This document shows positions 8,201 through 15,980 of a DNA stretch of 23,461 nucleotides, in pieces; the first letter of the stretch is position 1; the number at the start of each line of letters is the position of its first letter. Origin of the DNA: Lentimonas sp002292345 (GTDB lineage Bacteria; Verrucomicrobiota; Verrucomicrobiia; Opitutales; Coraliomargaritaceae); NCBI GenBank assembly GCA_964187655.1, contig CAXLMP010000063.1:1-23461 (forward strand), in the 5' to 3' direction. A program made the position numbers and the translations under genes. The notes under the pieces are model-generated. The model was not told where the DNA came from. It did no database searches and worked only from the letters and a program-made list of their open reading frames with translations.

Positions 8201-10718
8201 CAATGATCGCGGCAAACGCGCAAAGGTCGCACTCATCACTCACGGGAACCAGCCCATCCGCTCGGCCAACGAAATGCACGATCGCATCAACGACGATGCT
8301 GGCGCTGGCTACTTCCGCCTAATCGATGCGCACGATGCCTTCGATGTAGCAGTTAATCTGCACATTACACCGACCCTCGCCTCTGCACTGCAATGGGCAG
8401 CCGTCGATCCATCCTTAGGCAAAGCCTACCGCGATGGTCCGACCCTCAACTCCCGCATCAGCAGCCTTCTCGTCTCGGGCGATGCCATGCTCTTCGGCAC
8501 TACCTTTGCCGACCAAGCCGTCCCCTTTGCCACGACAGCATTCACACAAGACAGCGTCGACCTGGCGAATACCGTGCTCACCGAAATCTATAGTGCCGCA
8601 CCATCCTCCAACATCTTCTGGCCAGCCGAACGTGTCGTCGACGGCGGCGTGCTCGGCACGATCGGTTCGATGGGATTTAGCCATACAGTGGTCGATCAAA
8701 TGCGCCACTATTTTAAATGGTTCGGCCGCACCAATGCACTCGGCGAAGCAGGCTACCGCATCAACGAGGTCAATGGTATCGAGCTCTTACCCATTCACGA
8801 CTTTGCCAGTACCTTCCGCTTCCTCAACGAAGACAACGGGCTCAACCTCTCCCTGCGTGAACTGCTCAGCCGCCGCGCACGCAGCGGCACGACCGACCAA
8901 GTGCTCTGCCTACTCAACGACTGGGAAGATTTCCGCACTGGCACCAACGCCGATGGCTACGACCTCAATCTGCGCTGGCTTGCCAACCGTCCGTGGATCG
9001 AGCTCGTCACACTCGAAGACATCGTCACTGGTCAAGTCGACCTCTCAGAGCCTGCCGACGGCGCAGGTGACAACTGGAGCAAAGTAGATCGCGGTACAGG
9101 CCTGAGTTTAGCACCCACTGCGAAGAACTTTATCGATCATGCAACTCAAGAAGACTACGCAAACTGGTATGATGGTCAAAGCGGCCGCGAGGAAGGCCTA
9201 GCGGGTAAGGAATTCATTGTGCGCTCTGGCGGCCCACTCACCGCCGCTTTTGGCGAAGTCGGTGTGAGCGGCATCGCAGATGACACATGGGCGAACGTTA
9301 ATGCCATCAGCAACAATAGCACTGGACAACTCGGGCGCACAGCCGCACACGCCGCCATGTTTGTCACCGCCTTCCACGATCAGCAAAACAACGACCTGAG
9401 CAAATTCAGTACCGGGGCCTATATTTATCCCGACACCGATTTTAACAATCTCGCCGACCTCTCCAAGCGCGCTCAATCGCAAATGCGATTTGCCGCACTC
9501 TATAAACGCGTCGATACCTGGGCAGCAACTGCTCCCCCCACTGCCACCGCCAGCTCGGAAGACATCGACCTCGACGGCGAAGTCGAATACCTGCTCTACA
9601 ACGCTAGCTCCTTCGCCGTGTTCGAAGCCATCGGTGGTCGCTGTGTCGCTGCCTTTGCGCGCAACACGTCAACAGGTGCAGTCTACCAAATCATCGGCAC
9701 CCAGCCCACCTATGCAGGCGGCGAAACCGAAGACGAAGGCACCGCCAACGTTGACGGCAGCGAGATCGGCGCACGTCGCACCTCCGCCTTTAAAGATTGG
9801 TTTGCCAATGGTTCCGGCGGAACTACCTCCCAATATGTCAATGAACTCTACGTCGTCACGGCCAGCGGCAGCGACGGATGGACGTTTACTTCGGCGGACA
9901 ACAATATCGTAAAAACCATCACACTCGACGACACCCTACCAGAGCTAGAAGCCGCCTACACACTCGACGGCACCAACGTCAACAAGCTCTACATCCGCAA
10001 TGGCCTCTCTCCCAACCTCTGGAATTTGATCAGCCGCGGCCAATACGACCTCGACCCACTCAGTCTATCCGACGGTCGGATACGCCTTGCCAATCGTGGC
10101 GGCAGCGAACCCGTCGTGGCACAAATCACCTACGACTCAAATACAGAATTCAGCGGCGGCGCCGTCGACGATGTGGCAGGCGTCACCGAATGGGACGCAC
10201 TCAACATGCGTAATCAAGCCCTCACTCAACAAGTCGAGCTCACCAATATAGACGGGCAAAACAACTTCTCGATCACCTTAAGCCTCGAAAGCGGCACCAC
10301 CGATAACGACAGCGACGACCTGCCCAACTGGTGGGAGTTAGACAACGGCCTCGACCCCGAGAGCGATGTCGGCTCTAACGGCACGACTGGCAATGATGAC
10401 GGCGATGCCTACAGCAACCTCGAAGAATACGTGCTTGGGCTCGACCTCGGAGTAGCAGAATTCAACCGTCTACCTCAGGGGCTCATTGAAAGCGACGGCG
10501 ACGGCGACTTCACTCTGACCTTCCCCGTCCTCGCAGGCCGCAGCTACCGCGTCTGGTATGTCGATGATCTTACACAGACTTGGCAAACCGCAGGCAGCAG
10601 CTTCAGCATCACCGAGGACGATCCAGCCCACGTCTTCACCGACGACGGTACAGCCACTTCACCACACCCCGACTTTGTTGACCATCGTTTCTTCAAGATC
10701 GAAATCACACGACCTTAG
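2289..10718 (+). CDS. Giant secreted bifunctional alpha-glucan hydrolase (GH13 plus GH57-like)
   Basis: The product is 2,809 residues with a signal peptide (1-29, core VVLFGLLCLIG). Residues ~30-590 are a GH13 alpha-amylase domain: region I DNIMNH (118-123), region II GLRLDAVKH with nucleophile D295 and R293, region III GEHL with acid/base E358, region IV QSHDND with H419/D420. Residues ~590-1380 are beta-sandwich modules, with an Asp/Asn-rich Ca-type loop near 1044-1070. Residues ~1384-1700 are thrombospondin type-3-like repeats (DSDGDGLPDG, DTDGDGLPDGWEK). Residues ~1710-1970 form another beta-sandwich, possibly DOMON/CBM-like. A GH57-like domain starts near 1980: HGNQP (1985-1989), NLHITP (2023-2028), FWPAE with candidate nucleophile E2114, and NDWEDF with candidate acid/base D2211. 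A GH57-type C-domain motif (DIDLDGEVEYLLYN) begins near 2425. More Asp-rich repeats and an FFKIEI tail close the protein. The GH13 part is certain; the GH57-like part is inferred from ordered motifs. Confidence 0.93.
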   Translation: MPLFNHRHTCYAKVVLFGLLCLIGRISHGEAMLQYFNTDWAEITRKMPELAEAGYSSLWLPPPTKGSGGLSVGYDLWDPFDLGGKDQRNTVRTRYGTEAELLELVRVAHRFGIRIYFDNIMNHRAFDIPGFNEDTPIDVYPGLVPEDFHLQTTQEGFYRKWDNTRDWNSAWQVQHLGLADLIDIAQEPGTTNYNFGPNEGDTFPKIKLIRDLERPEQYAYDKDGSYIGFGGLLPLAEALLISEGNPTPEDAQIKARAQLYLTDNSGVYEEYVEAYLNRAARWLMDRTKADGLRLDAVKHIRADFFGATFGEGKDFDDYGYSGQVQRQFNLTRGFSDANHRDSLFNTEAPRDDAMLFGEHLGEPPGYGPYFDSGMRLVDNPLRQQFNDRLGSPWNGLSGFDSAGAGGFDPSLTVMHAQSHDNDYASRRELQHAMYFTRAGLGLLYTDGNYQAETLGESGGAFPRHANTSFLGQWDDRRVPNILYIHEQFARGYQVGKYADGDVIIYERMDKRENGGMPDSDGVTMLFMLNDDYSTGHGRSFDTSYPATAGGSDAYLYNYSDYGGGFYKYASDLTNGTTAIPAGGYFVFGWKNPDPSTLWSASGGRPITFYQSGVEVGTVDILRRDGPNGDADFHGDTLPPESQPIISNPDSGDYTYTATIPRITDGSDLDIIARVDGSAENVLFKLDGGIDLNGTRPASTNVGVANNDPVNRDHPPALSWDMFLGFEQPTFINRIHPELFAAQVTGSRDITGSAGAETFSTTIGQAGFTIIEGSGSRFTDGDTADFLYHDPVGAVADDAGVSSNMFDDDGSAITLWAKTNSVGAGYKMYVYYTSDGSFPEGAAGSGNGTTQAVELSYQHSNDADTTDWWMSATIPTPPSSTTLRYKISIFKELAYSWFPGNAASVDRKTKMLTQYAINNFDATTATFYPHFDYAKDPQGTALTATGLEEGMHVLRARAFLNRSGQASIYNTFIQTFYYDTERAQGEIRYPENNGDTIGGSNYGVVVRTDNTVKEVWYRIEDSVTSNDDINTGGSYGNGFGFEPFTDTNQNGTRDIGETFEDLNGNEAWDTNDSNMWVRASELTPSLNITPSDPSYAKEWRFDYINVPASGTADIKVRLREVSSAGFEDFNLNDTTGHYTTLTRTVNTAGPNERIFIAFPSQDGQIVDQTYVMKVYFSKLLADGLSEQQLIDRFLISIGSTQEGNAGEPQSRENYSIVYNETPEYHALAFTLPNLYNDLPSYDHKITVTHDRPSPATDFESTRIVRALPVTTPRVLIVNPPELDSDGRTFEIVLPDIPTPAPEDRQFTIQVATNLDATNVSLNFIDLKGSSVGTPTASEEGNSQFWDFLWSDIDQGTYRFTATVTAPGGSATADRNTTVLFRELVDEDDTDTDDDDDGLLDNDENTAQFLPNQSPDGGITPAPKPNPEQWTNGEVHAYFAYGKSSPFSPDSDGDGLPDGLEVGWRTISGDPPTDITTNTDGDAYPNFIGDLDPPFYNTLDNYGKVPDVDSQSLGGDRAKQVGGTVTDPSNPDSDNDGILDGIEDANRNGWIDGDGATIDPTFDPWLARSWPDGILDSADTWLETDPNNPDTDSDAASDGYGEDTNFDGMIEGDSNDDRSYDATEAWSETDPLNRDTDGDGLPDGWEKNNGLDPLDDGVDSLRTVTAADGDINQGGSGDPDGDGFDNATELANGTRPLEDDNVPPPPANSIIIGPGDDDSVGDVANLNEFTDWTIDDLLALDEYDGNGTNNQGTDIYKAYDGFDSSRDIVAFYFRDGGGDGKLYFRFDFQDLQAFAEEGNLDAYIVIDTGNTAVGESALPEDVDTRTNMLWEAVVAIYQADNGAVYIDTDSGDNTTAIGEDLFAKGVVRRTQTSENGFGQAYFNSELDALEVSISRQALLDAGWNGNADNLNFQVYTTRDGIDNSGPGAGDIGGRSDVRDSIRNDFIASSYYKDQSSLGGDKSILYSWFSRTGDNDRGKRAKVALITHGNQPIRSANEMHDRINDDAGAGYFRLIDAHDAFDVAVNLHITPTLASALQWAAVDPSLGKAYRDGPTLNSRISSLLVSGDAMLFGTTFADQAVPFATTAFTQDSVDLANTVLTEIYSAAPSSNIFWPAERVVDGGVLGTIGSMGFSHTVVDQMRHYFKWFGRTNALGEAGYRINEVNGIELLPIHDFASTFRFLNEDNGLNLSLRELLSRRARSGTTDQVLCLLNDWEDFRTGTNADGYDLNLRWLANRPWIELVTLEDIVTGQVDLSEPADGAGDNWSKVDRGTGLSLAPTAKNFIDHATQEDYANWYDGQSGREEGLAGKEFIVRSGGPLTAAFGEVGVSGIADDTWANVNAISNNSTGQLGRTAAHAAMFVTAFHDQQNNDLSKFSTGAYIYPDTDFNNLADLSKRAQSQMRFAALYKRVDTWAATAPPTATASSEDIDLDGEVEYLLYNASSFAVFEAIGGRCVAAFARNTSTGAVYQIIGTQPTYAGGETEDEGTANVDGSEIGARRTSAFKDWFANGSGGTTSQYVNELYVVTASGSDGWTFTSADNNIVKTITLDDTLPELEAAYTLDGTNVNKLYIRNGLSPNLWNLISRGQYDLDPLSLSDGRIRLANRGGSEPVVAQITYDSNTEFSGGAVDDVAGVTEWDALNMRNQALTQQVELTNIDGQNNFSITLSLESGTTDNDSDDLPNWWELDNGLDPESDVGSNGTTGNDDGDAYSNLEEYVLGLDLGVAEFNRLPQGLIESDGDGDFTLTFPVLAGRSYRVWYVDDLTQTWQTAGSSFSITEDDPAHVFTDDGTATSPHPDFVDHRFFKIEITRP
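6438..7395 (+). repeat. Thrombospondin type-3-like Ca-binding repeat region within the giant hydrolase
   Basis: This stretch encodes residues ~1384-1702 of the preceding gene. It contains at least six degenerate copies of an Asp-rich unit of the form DxDxDGxxDG followed by W/E and Gly-Leu-Asp-Pro (DDDDDGLLD, DSDGDGLPDG, DSDNDGILDG, DTDSDAASDG, DTDGDGLPDG, DPDGDGFDN). Such repeats bind calcium and act as rigid spacers in secreted proteins. Here they separate the GH13 half from the GH57-like half. Two further copies lie near the C-terminus (bases ~10300-10430). Confidence 0.8.
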
Positions 10719-10727
10719 TTGCATCCA

Positions 10728-13700
10728 ATGAAAGCCACACTCAACATCCCCGCACTCCTGCTCGCGACAGCCAGCCTAGCCCACGCAGTTGGTTATTTAG
10801 AAGTGCGTGCGCCTAACTACAACTTCCGAAATGCCGAGTATTCGACCTCGCATGTCTTCATTGATGAAATTGCCAGCACCACTGCCGACATCGAAGTGCT
10901 TTGGGATCTTTCAAGCTACAGCAACATCACGGACGTTGAAGTGTTCACCAATATCAATCGTCGAGACCTAGCCCGCATTGATAAAAACACTGATGGCTAT
11001 GCAGACGGCATTCATCCCGTTGATGGTAATAGCATCAGCGATTCTGCCGCTGATACTAATACTACGACTGGACATTACTACGCACCGATCAATATGACCG
11101 ATATGGATGCCAACAGTATCTGGGAACTCACGATTCCAGCGTCCAAGACAGGAGCTTATCGTCTAACAGCACGCTTCAAAACATCGGATTCAATTGCAGA
11201 AAACAGCAACGATCCAAACAATTGGATCTGGTATGGCCTACGCGACCACGCCGTCGTCGTCGCTCCAGTCGATTCACGCAACGTGCAGCTCTACGTAATG
11301 AACGTGTTCAATGTCGAAGCTGATGGTGACACGTTTGCAACACGTTCCACACTGGAAGATCTGCACGACGACACGAACGCACCACACAATTTCACCGACG
11401 GTGGCGGCAACTACACTGGCAGCCGATGGAACCTAGACTACTTGAAAGACCTCGGAATGAACTGGCTTTGGTTCCAACCGATCCATCCGAATGGCATTGA
11501 TGGACGCGAACCAGTCGATGGCTATGGTAGTGGCAGTGCACTTTACGAGCCAGGCAGCCCCTACGCCGTGAAGAATTTCTTCGCAGTCAATGAACTGATG
11601 AGTGCCAACTACGACAGCAATGTAACTCTCGAGGCAAATCGCGCAGCTGCAATGGTTGCCTTTCAAGACTTTGCCGCAGCAGCCGATAGTAAAGGCGTAG
11701 GCATCATGCTCGACGCTCCGTTTAATCATACCGCTTTCGATATCGAACTCGCTCAAATCGGAGTCGATCTATTCCAACGCGATGGCGAAGCCGCATGGTC
11801 GACTTTTGATGAAATCCGTAATCGAGACGCACGCTTCTTCTCAAGAGATTACAATCCATCTGTTGTTGGCGGAATCAACCCATTCGTAGATGGAGGTGAA
11901 AACTATGGTGATCGTGCCACCAGCGCCTCTGATATTGCACCTGGCCCTGACCGTTTCGACTTTGGCAAGTGGAACGATGTAAAAGATGTTTACTTCGGCC
12001 GTTACGACGCCCTCGTCGAATACAATGACGATAATGGAACTGAAGGAAGTAGTCACAAAAGCGAGGGTGATTGGTTCGATTTCACAGATGCCGAATGGAT
12101 TGTCAGTGACTTCACTCAAAACGGCGCATCCGTGAACACGACACGCCGCGTCTGGGACTACTTTGCCGAATACGCAGTGCATTGGCTCAATGAAACCCGT
12201 CCAACTGGACAGAATCGCAATTCCATCTCCTCGGATGGCGACGACGCGACTCGCTACGCATGGGATGCGAAAGGCATCGATGGCCTACGCTGCGACTTCG
12301 GCCAAGGCCTACCACCGCAAGCATGGGAATATATCATCAACGTAGCTCGCAGCCACAAGTGGAACTTCGTAATGATGAGTGAATCACTCGATGGCGGAGA
12401 AGTGACCTATCGCTCTAGTCGTCACTTTGAAATTCTCAATGAGAACATCGTCTTTCCCTTAAAATCGGCAGGCAATGCGCAGGACTACAAAAATATTTTC
12501 GAAGACCGCCGCAACTCCTACGGACAAGCACTCGTTCTCGCCAACACAACCTCACATGATGAAGAAAACTACGCCGACCCTTGGCAAGCACTCGTGCGAA
12601 ATGCTGCAGTCGGAATGATGGGCTCAGCGTCACTCATCTTTCCCGGTCAAGAGCTAGGTATTGTGACCGATAATAAAGGCAATGATGACGCCAACGACAA
12701 TTTTAACTATGGCTATGAGCATTATGAAACTAACTTTGGAAAAACTATTCCTCACTTTAAACGATGGAATTCAATGATGCCGATTTGGAATGACTCCGAC
12801 GTAGGCAACGATCAGCTCTACCCAGTCTATTCCGGCATCCAAACCGCGCGCCGTAACAGTCCAGCTCTACGCAGTTCGAATCGCTGGTTCCTTGACGGCG
12901 ATGGATTTAACAATCAAATCTTTGCCGCAGCCAAATACGAAACAGCAAATAACTCCCCTGCAACTTCAGACGTCGTCTTAGCATTTTCAAATCTAGATCG
13001 TAATAACGATCAAAGTGACAACTTTAAGTTGCCCACAGGCCTCACTCCACTTTTAGGTCTCGAAGACGGACGCAGCTATAACGTCAAAAATATCGCAGCC
13101 TACAATACCCAGGACTCAAGCCGCCGCGACGTCTGGCTATGGCCGAGCAACTACACAAAAACGCAGATTGAATCGAACGGTTTCTTTGTTGGACTCAAAA
13201 AGGTACCATCTGTAGCTGACGATCTCGGGACTCCGAGTTTCAATGAGGCGCTAGACGCATGGGCAAGTGCACCCTACGAAGCTCAATACCTCAAAGTCTA
13301 CGACGTCACCCCACCACCTGCTCCAACACAGCCAACCAATAGCACAGGCAAGAGCTACGTAATGGGCAATGCAGTAACCTTCACTTGGGCAGCCTCCCCT
13401 GCCAATACCCTAGACGATAACATCATTTCCTACAAACTGGTGATCAAACGTAATGGCACCGACGAGACTCAGTTCAACCAAAACGTCGGCAACGTTACCA
13501 GTTATACTTATACTGGTGCGTATGGCGACAACCTCTACGCCTTTGTGATACCGATCAGCGTCGCTAGTATCGAAGGTGTAGCTAGCAACTCGAGCCCATC
13601 CGTCGAACTGATCGACCCCGCCGGCGACCTCGACGGCGACGGCATGAATAACGCCGACGAAGCAACCGCTGGCACCGACTTCAACGACAACAGCTCTAAA

Positions 13701-13931
13701 CTCGAGGTCATCGAAAACTCAATTAATCTCAGCAACAAATTCACCCTATCATGGTATGGCGTCAGCAGCATTTCTTACGGCGTCGAATCCAAAGAAGACC
13801 TGACTGCCATTAGCTGGGATAATGAAGACACAGGAATCCCTGGAACCAACGCAGTCATCAACTGGATCGACACCGAAACGCTCGACCCCGAGAGCATATC
13901 GAAAAAATTCTATCGAGTTATTGTTGAGTAA
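10728..13931 (+). CDS. Secreted multidomain GH13 alpha-amylase family enzyme
   Basis: The product is 1,067 residues from the ATG at 10728, 9 bp after the stop of the giant hydrolase. A TTG at 10719 is in frame but is not needed, because the ATG starts a normal signal peptide (MKATLNIPALLLATASLAHA). Residues ~21-170 look like an N-terminal beta-sandwich. The GH13 barrel follows: region I LDAPFNH (D329, N333, H334), region II GLRCDF with R521 and nucleophile D523, region III SESL with acid/base E552, region IV SHDE with H610/D611. All catalytic residues are present. Near residue 860 a Pro-rich linker leads to a fibronectin III-like module (FTWAASP, then SYKLVIKRNG), then a DLDGDGMNNADE calcium loop and a C-terminal module ending KKFYRVIVE. 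It is probably co-transcribed with the upstream gene and probably acts extracellularly or at the cell surface on starch-like polymers. Exact specificity is unknown. Confidence 0.92.
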   Translation: MKATLNIPALLLATASLAHAVGYLEVRAPNYNFRNAEYSTSHVFIDEIASTTADIEVLWDLSSYSNITDVEVFTNINRRDLARIDKNTDGYADGIHPVDGNSISDSAADTNTTTGHYYAPINMTDMDANSIWELTIPASKTGAYRLTARFKTSDSIAENSNDPNNWIWYGLRDHAVVVAPVDSRNVQLYVMNVFNVEADGDTFATRSTLEDLHDDTNAPHNFTDGGGNYTGSRWNLDYLKDLGMNWLWFQPIHPNGIDGREPVDGYGSGSALYEPGSPYAVKNFFAVNELMSANYDSNVTLEANRAAAMVAFQDFAAAADSKGVGIMLDAPFNHTAFDIELAQIGVDLFQRDGEAAWSTFDEIRNRDARFFSRDYNPSVVGGINPFVDGGENYGDRATSASDIAPGPDRFDFGKWNDVKDVYFGRYDALVEYNDDNGTEGSSHKSEGDWFDFTDAEWIVSDFTQNGASVNTTRRVWDYFAEYAVHWLNETRPTGQNRNSISSDGDDATRYAWDAKGIDGLRCDFGQGLPPQAWEYIINVARSHKWNFVMMSESLDGGEVTYRSSRHFEILNENIVFPLKSAGNAQDYKNIFEDRRNSYGQALVLANTTSHDEENYADPWQALVRNAAVGMMGSASLIFPGQELGIVTDNKGNDDANDNFNYGYEHYETNFGKTIPHFKRWNSMMPIWNDSDVGNDQLYPVYSGIQTARRNSPALRSSNRWFLDGDGFNNQIFAAAKYETANNSPATSDVVLAFSNLDRNNDQSDNFKLPTGLTPLLGLEDGRSYNVKNIAAYNTQDSSRRDVWLWPSNYTKTQIESNGFFVGLKKVPSVADDLGTPSFNEALDAWASAPYEAQYLKVYDVTPPPAPTQPTNSTGKSYVMGNAVTFTWAASPANTLDDNIISYKLVIKRNGTDETQFNQNVGNVTSYTYTGAYGDNLYAFVIPISVASIEGVASNSSPSVELIDPAGDLDGDGMNNADEATAGTDFNDNSSKLEVIENSINLSNKFTLSWYGVSSISYGVESKEDLTAISWDNEDTGIPGTNAVINWIDTETLDPESISKKFYRVIVE

Positions 13932-13973
13932 TAAAAACAAACATGAGCATGCTAATCGCTCAATTAGATGCTA

Positions 13974-14003
13974 GGCGGGCAATCCAAATGTCCGCCATTA
14001 TTT
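13974..14003 (+). terminator. Possible terminator after the second GH13 gene
   Basis: An 8-bp stem (GGCGGGCA at 13974-13981 and TGTCCGCC at 13989-13996, one G-U pair) with a 7-nt loop is followed by ATTATTTT. A second imperfect hairpin (13947-13971, one bulged base) lies just upstream. The pair may end or attenuate transcription before the third glucosidase gene. The T tract is interrupted, so termination may be partial. Confidence 0.5.
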
Positions 14004-14084
14004 TGCCTGAATCCACGACAGTCTCCCCCATTTCATTTTGCTCATTCGATTGCCCTCATGGGCACCTATCTCATTCACCCCTAA

Positions 14085-15854
14085 ATGGGCTACGCCATCT
14101 CCGTGCTGCCCGCGCTTCGTGTGCTTAAAAAAACTCTCACAACACTCACGCTATTCTTTTTAAGTATCAGCCTCCACGGTGCCTCCTTCACTCCCGATTG
14201 GGCGAAGGACATCGTCTGGTATCAAATCTTCCCCGAGCGTTTTGCAAATGGTGATTCGAGTAACGACCCCACCCGTGCCTCACTGAGTGAGCCGCAAAAA
14301 GTCCCTCACTCCTGGCAGGTCATGGATTGGGATGCTGATTGGAATCAACGCGCCCCGTGGGAGCAGGCAGTCAGCCCACACTTTCAAGACACGCTGCTCG
14401 ATCGACGCTACGGCGGCGACCTTCAAGGCGTGATCGACAAACTCGACACACTCCAAGAGCTCGGCATCAACGGGATTTACTTCAACCCGATCTTCTACGC
14501 CGACTCCCTGCATAAATACGACGGCAACAGCTTTCACCATATCGACCCGTACTTTGGTCCCGATCCACAGGGTGATCTGGCACTCATCGCATCAGAGACC
14601 AGCAGTCCCCGCTCTTGGCAATGGACAGCTGCCGATAAGCTGTTTCTCAAACTTCTGCAAGAAACCAAAGCCCGTGATATTCGCGTGATCATTGATGGTG
14701 TATGGAATCATACCGGGCGCGACTTCTTTGCCTTTGCCGACATCCGCACCAAATTTCAAAAGTCCCGCTACGCACGTTGGTATGACATCACCACCTTCGA
14801 TGATCCCCGCACGGCGCGCAATGAATTCGATTACAATGGGTGGTCTGGATTCATGAGCCTACCGGAATTCGCCAACGACCCATCCGGCCAGAACTTAGCG
14901 CCTGGCCCGAAGCGCTATATCTTCAATGCCAGCAAGCGTTGGATGGACCCGAACGACGATGGCAATCCCTCCGACGGCATCGACGGCTGGCGCCTCGACG
15001 TAGCCGAAGAAGTGCCGCACGGGTTCTGGCAAGAGTGGCACGCCTTCATACGCCAGCTGAACCCGGAGGCATTCACCTCCGCTGAGATCTGGGGCAGTTC
15101 CGCCGACTTCCTTAGAGACACACATTTCGGCTCTGCGATGAACTACCGCGGCTTTGCCATCCCCGTCAAAGGCTGGTTGATCGATGGAAAAATCAAAGCC
15201 AGTGCATTTGCACAGCGCCTCGAAGCAGAGCGCCAAACGCATTCAGCCGACACGCAACACATCTTGCAAAATCTGATCGATTCACACGACACGCAGCGCG
15301 TGGCCTCTGCCATTGCGAATCGCCATAGTTTTGCAGCATACAAGAACGACGACTGGTTCGACTACGACGACGGCGAACGTGTCAACGCCCGCACGCATGG
15401 CTACAATAACGAAGCTCCCGACGCCGACGGACGCCGCATCTGGAAAATGCTCGCCCTGTTTCAAGCCACCTATGTCGGCGCACCGATGATTTACTATGGT
15501 ACTGAAATCGGCATGTGGGGCGCGGACGATCCCGAAGACCGCATGCCCACGGCATGGAACCGAATTGATTCTGAGATACGCGATAGCTACCAAAGCGCCC
15601 TTGCCTTGCGCCACAAATACGCCGCCCTACGCCGCGGCGATTTCAAAGTCCTCGACACCCGCGATGGCTCACAGGTCTTCACCTTCGAACGTAGCCTCGG
15701 CGACGAGCGCCTCGTGATCATTCTCAACCGAGGTAACGGCGACGCGACGCTCGGCAATGATTATCTCGATGGACTGAGCCTCGTCTACGCCACCGATGGT
15801 CGCGCATCAAGCACACGACTCCCCGCACTCAGCGGCGCAGTCTTTGCGAAGTGA
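14085..15854 (+). CDS. Exported GH13 glucosidase, neopullulanase/maltodextrinase type
   Basis: The product is 589 residues. The ATG at 14085 directly follows an in-frame TAA, so it is the first possible start. The N-terminus is a signal peptide with a long n-region (core TLTLFFLSISLHGA). The mature protein begins with KDIVWYQIFPERFANGD, the usual opening of oligosaccharide-active GH13 enzymes. Conserved regions are complete: GVWNH (D204, N208, H209), DGWRLDVA with R303 and nucleophile D305, AEIWG with acid/base E334, and DSHDTQR with H401/D402. The stretch LGINGIYFNPIF followed by HKYDG is typical of the neopullulanase/cyclomaltodextrinase subgroup. The N-terminal starch-binding domain found in cytoplasmic relatives is absent. 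It probably hydrolyses maltooligosaccharides released by the two larger enzymes, in the periplasm. It lies 153 bp downstream of the previous gene, so it may have its own promoter. Confidence 0.92.
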   Translation: MGYAISVLPALRVLKKTLTTLTLFFLSISLHGASFTPDWAKDIVWYQIFPERFANGDSSNDPTRASLSEPQKVPHSWQVMDWDADWNQRAPWEQAVSPHFQDTLLDRRYGGDLQGVIDKLDTLQELGINGIYFNPIFYADSLHKYDGNSFHHIDPYFGPDPQGDLALIASETSSPRSWQWTAADKLFLKLLQETKARDIRVIIDGVWNHTGRDFFAFADIRTKFQKSRYARWYDITTFDDPRTARNEFDYNGWSGFMSLPEFANDPSGQNLAPGPKRYIFNASKRWMDPNDDGNPSDGIDGWRLDVAEEVPHGFWQEWHAFIRQLNPEAFTSAEIWGSSADFLRDTHFGSAMNYRGFAIPVKGWLIDGKIKASAFAQRLEAERQTHSADTQHILQNLIDSHDTQRVASAIANRHSFAAYKNDDWFDYDDGERVNARTHGYNNEAPDADGRRIWKMLALFQATYVGAPMIYYGTEIGMWGADDPEDRMPTAWNRIDSEIRDSYQSALALRHKYAALRRGDFKVLDTRDGSQVFTFERSLGDERLVIILNRGNGDATLGNDYLDGLSLVYATDGRASSTRLPALSGAVFAK

Positions 15855-15980
15855 ATAAGACCGTTGGTGCGTCCTCCTGCCTCTCGACTGTCCGTTGAAA
15901 ATGACGAAGCCATAGGTACCGGTCGGCATCCCATCCATAACTAAAAAGTGAACAATGCCGAGAGCTCGAAATATGAGCTA

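Noticed and set aside
7618..9087. Two long plus-strand frames (234 and 217 codons) inside the giant hydrolase
   Set aside because: They are shadow frames caused by the G+C-rich codon pattern of the real gene; they show no motifs and have biased composition.
13943..14128. 61-codon frame between the second and third glucanase genes
   Set aside because: It covers two hairpins and the start of the real third gene; the translation has no recognisable features.
15884..15900. Sequence containing ACTGTCC downstream of the third glucanase, similar to the reverse of the candidate LacI operator
   Set aside because: Only a 7-bp core is shared, and the position after a gene end is not that of an operator.
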